A DNA stretch of 64,000 bases from Oxalobacteraceae bacterium UBA6018 (GTDB lineage: Bacteria; Pseudomonadota; Gammaproteobacteria; Burkholderiales; Burkholderiaceae_D). Location of the stretch: the NCBI GenBank assembly GCA_002428015.1, contig DIZW01000066.1:1-64000 (forward strand), read 5' to 3'. The translations under genes were made by a program, and so were the position numbers. Under the pieces are notes generated by a model. It was not told where the DNA came from and searched no databases. It saw only the letters and a list, made by a program, of their open reading frames with translations. Positions 62,130 through 64,000 of the stretch are shown here, one piece after another; position 1 is the stretch's first letter, and every line of letters begins with the position of its first letter.

Positions 62130-62811
62130 CGCTGAGCAGACCGCGCTGCCAGGTCGCGTTCACCGCGTCGAACGGCGAGCTGTCCTGGCCGAATACGCTG
62201 GCGTTCCTGGCCAGGCGCACCCAGACCCGCGTATCGTGGGCGTTGCGCGCCACCGGCTGGTCGCCGCGCAGCTTGTCGAGCCAGGCGTAGACCTGGTCAT
62301 ATTTTGCGGGATGGAAACGCTGGGTCCAGGCCAGCGCCACCAGGTCGGCGTAGCCCTCCTCGCGGCGGTTCTCGCGCATCGCCTTCGATTCGGCCAGCAT
62401 CTCGGCGTCGTCGGCGTGCTCGTCGCCGGTCTCGACGAAGCCAGCCGGCAAGGCATGCCACACGCCTTGGGCGTAGCGCCAGCAATGCCCCACTTCGTGG
62501 GCGGCCATGATTTCAATCAGGAGCGCGCGGTCGGCCTCGGGAACCGTCTCGAGCACCTTCTCGGCGTCGGGGTTGCCGCGCATCGACAGCACCAGCTTGC
62601 AACGCCCCTTGTCGAATCCCATCGCCAAAGGCACGTCACCGGGCTTGGCTTGTGGTTGCACAATGATATCGATGGGCAGCTTGATCTGTTGTGAATATGC
62701 CAGCACGGGGCTGGCCGCCGTGAGCCATCGCGTTTCCAGCGCGGTCAGCGCGGCGGCGTGGCTGGCGAGGGGGGAAACGTACAGTGCGCAGAGGAGTAGA
62801 GGTTTTAACAT
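62122..62811 (-). CDS. Exported zincin-like protein B
   Basis: A 229-residue protein with a signal peptide (MLKPLLLCALYVSPLASHAA). The zinc motif is AAHEVGHCWRYAQGVWHAL at about residue 105, followed about 45 residues later by RREEGYADLVALAWTQRFHP. The residue before HE is alanine in both paralogues' contexts and GHC is retained. Ahead of the motif both have a beta-rich part with a conserved cysteine (GRCKLVLSMRGNPDAEKVL here, GRCTLIVAARDNPTADKLS in A). The pair are probably periplasmic metallopeptidases of an undescribed family, or inactive relatives. Substrate unknown. Confidence 0.7.
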   Translation of the reverse strand: MLKPLLLCALYVSPLASHAAALTALETRWLTAASPVLAYSQQIKLPIDIIVQPQAKPGDVPLAMGFDKGRCKLVLSMRGNPDAEKVLETVPEADRALLIEIMAAHEVGHCWRYAQGVWHALPAGFVETGDEHADDAEMLAESKAMRENRREEGYADLVALAWTQRFHPAKYDQVYAWLDKLRGDQPVARNAHDTRVWVRLARNASVFGQDSSPFDAVNATWQRGLLSDE

Positions 62812-63104
62812 GGCTAAGTCCGGGGGAGGTCCTATACATGCCTATCGGCAATTCCTTAGCCTCCTGAAGCCTATTTACAAAATTAATTTCCCCATGGCAA
62901 AACATCAACTAGGCGCTGCAGGATTCGCTCTGAACAAGTCCTCCATCGTCGACGATGCGTCTCGCTTCGCTTCACTTGTCCGGGCGCCTTGGCGACATGG
63001 CAACGGTTGGGCCGAAAACCTGCTCCTTCGACTTTTCCCGGATTGGCCGTCGCCGGCCCGGCGTTATGACTCAGCCAGCTTTCACGTAGGTGCAGCACTT
63101 GCCA
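62812..63104. other. Intergenic region, no gene supported
   Basis: These 293 bases between the zincin-like gene and the last exported-protein gene hold only short overlapping frames of mixed strand. On the minus strand the piece GTGAAGCGAAGCGAGACGCA (about 62962-62981) reads VKRSETH. That peptide recurs in dispersed intergenic repeats of proteobacteria, so a repeat remnant is possible. Confidence 0.3.
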
Positions 63105-63839
63105 TTATTCGCACGCCCTTTTCTGGAGCGCAGCCCTCACCTCAGCCTTTGCCCTCGCTACCGACGTGCCCAAAGGGAACAGCGGATCAACCGGCGCCGG
63201 ATAGATCCTGCCGTTGCGTACCTCGATAAATGGCGCGTAGGCGTAGATGACATTCCAGTTGACATACTTCCGGTCACCAGCAACGAGCAAGTATGTCCCG
63301 CCCACGACGTAGCGTAGCAAAGGATTAACGACCCGAAGGGTCTCACCCTTGCGTTCGATCTCACCCCCTTGCATCACCAGAAGCGCTTGCTTACCATCGT
63401 GCTGCGCCCCTGAACGCCAATCGTCGATGAGCTTGAAGCGCAGTTTTGTGAAGATCCCGACATCATCTTTCCCAGCGAACGACTTGACGGCTTCGAGCTC
63501 ATAAATGCCGAAAACCTGCTTGAGGCAAGCCTTATTGGTCAGGAGCGATACCCGATCGCCGGCGGCGGCCACGACGCCGCCCTCGAGACGGGGCGTGATG
63601 GTATAACCCTTCGCCCCATCCGGATGCGTGCCCAAAATACTGTCCAGCGTGTCCGTGCGCAGATTGCGGTGAAACGCGGCAGCGCTGGCCAGCTTGTCAT
63701 TTTCGTCTACCGTTACATTGGAAGCGGCACTGACATGTGACACGAACAGGATCGCGAGGTATGCTGCGGCGAAACGACGAAATCCTGCAGCCGGACGTCC
63801 GCGATGATCGCGCTCGAAAATTGTTTTTTGATCGAACAT
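63105..63839 (-). CDS. Exported protein of unknown function
   Basis: A 244-residue protein. An N-terminal basic stretch (FERDHRGRPAAGFRR) precedes a hydrophobic segment (FAAAYLAILFVSHVSA) that looks like a signal peptide or anchor, with cleavage possible at SAA. The mature part is mostly beta-structured with conserved-looking segments such as GVVAAAGDRVSLLTNKACLK, IFTKLRFKLIDDWRSGAQHD and VVGGTYLLVAGDRKYVNW. Two cysteines are present. I do not recognise a family. G+C is lower than in neighbouring genes, consistent with recent acquisition. The start codon choice is uncertain. Confidence 0.6.
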   Translation of the reverse strand: MFDQKTIFERDHRGRPAAGFRRFAAAYLAILFVSHVSAASNVTVDENDKLASAAAFHRNLRTDTLDSILGTHPDGAKGYTITPRLEGGVVAAAGDRVSLLTNKACLKQVFGIYELEAVKSFAGKDDVGIFTKLRFKLIDDWRSGAQHDGKQALLVMQGGEIERKGETLRVVNPLLRYVVGGTYLLVAGDRKYVNWNVIYAYAPFIEVRNGRIYPAPVDPLFPLGTSVARAKAEVRAALQKRACE

Positions 63840-63932
63840 GAGGTGGCCCAGTGAATCATCGTAATGATTATATGGCGACCTCGTTGGCTACCTTGGTGCT
63901 GGCGACGACGCCCGCGTGAGATGAGAGAGCCC

Positions 63933-64000
63933 ATGGCGGATCTGGCTCGGTATCGGATTTTGCGATGGCTCGGGCTCGAAGGCGGGCCCTTGGTGCCTGA
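63933..64000 (+). CDS. Possible start of a gene running off the window
   Basis: An ATG at 63933 opens a frame without stop to the window end, giving MADLARYRILRWLGLEGGPL and two more residues. No clear ribosome-binding site or family is visible, so this may be chance. It is listed only because the frame is open at the boundary. Confidence 0.2.
   Translation, partial: MADLARYRILRWLGLEGGPLVP

Overview
The window is a high-GC (about two-thirds G+C) chromosomal segment of a betaproteobacterium, most likely an Oxalobacteraceae member close to Massilia, Telluria or Duganella. The gene order ileS-lspA-coaBC-dut, the rpmB-rpmG pair beside radC, the Aat/Bpt pair, a PHA phasin and the style of the carbohydrate TonB receptor all point that way. 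This assignment is inferred from gene content, not from a database search.

Layout. Positions 1-15000 are mostly housekeeping: the 3' end of ileS, a frameshifted lspA, coaBC, dut, a lipoprotein resembling an inactive M48 peptidase, xdhC, an AlkA-type glycosylase, a TipA-like MerR regulator behind a 19-bp tandem repeat, initiator tRNA-Met, a Nudix hydrolase, aat, bpt, pyrD, an aldo/keto reductase, a TauE-type permease, a 1-Cys peroxiredoxin, a small hydrolase and dgkA. Positions 15000-35000 hold an IclR regulator, a PBP7-type endopeptidase, a nitroreductase, an EamA permease, a phasin, the branched-chain amino acid ABC operon livHMGF, fkpB-ispH, radC, rpmBG, a fatty acid desaturase, purN-rsmB-mscS, a barstar-like protein, a glycine-zipper protein, a spermidine-synthase-fold protein and a lone PilB/GspE ATPase.

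Positions 35500-40900 look accessory. After tRNA-Lys come a DUF3304 protein, a broken tssG, intact tssF and tssE (a type VI secretion baseplate remnant) and two small exported proteins. Positions 40880-53100 form a plant cell wall locus: a CE15 glucuronoyl esterase, two PL1 pectate lyases (one with a ricin-type lectin domain), a TonB-dependent receptor, and a 1075-residue regulator with HTH, degenerate cyclase, STAND ATPase and TPR parts. xthA sits inside this block.

Positions 53000-64000 carry a FAD oxidoreductase, a neutral zinc metallopeptidase, a YdcF protein, a slipin/NfeD pair, an HDOD protein with an apparently leaderless start, a 13-bp tandem repeat, a BON-domain protein, a tandem pair of paralogous exported zincin-like proteins of unknown family, and an unrecognised exported protein.

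The most noteworthy signals are the multi-domain regulator beside the pectin genes, the decaying T6SS module, the lspA frameshift, the zincin pair and the two short-period tandem repeats. No CRISPR array, insertion sequence, integrase or rRNA gene was seen.
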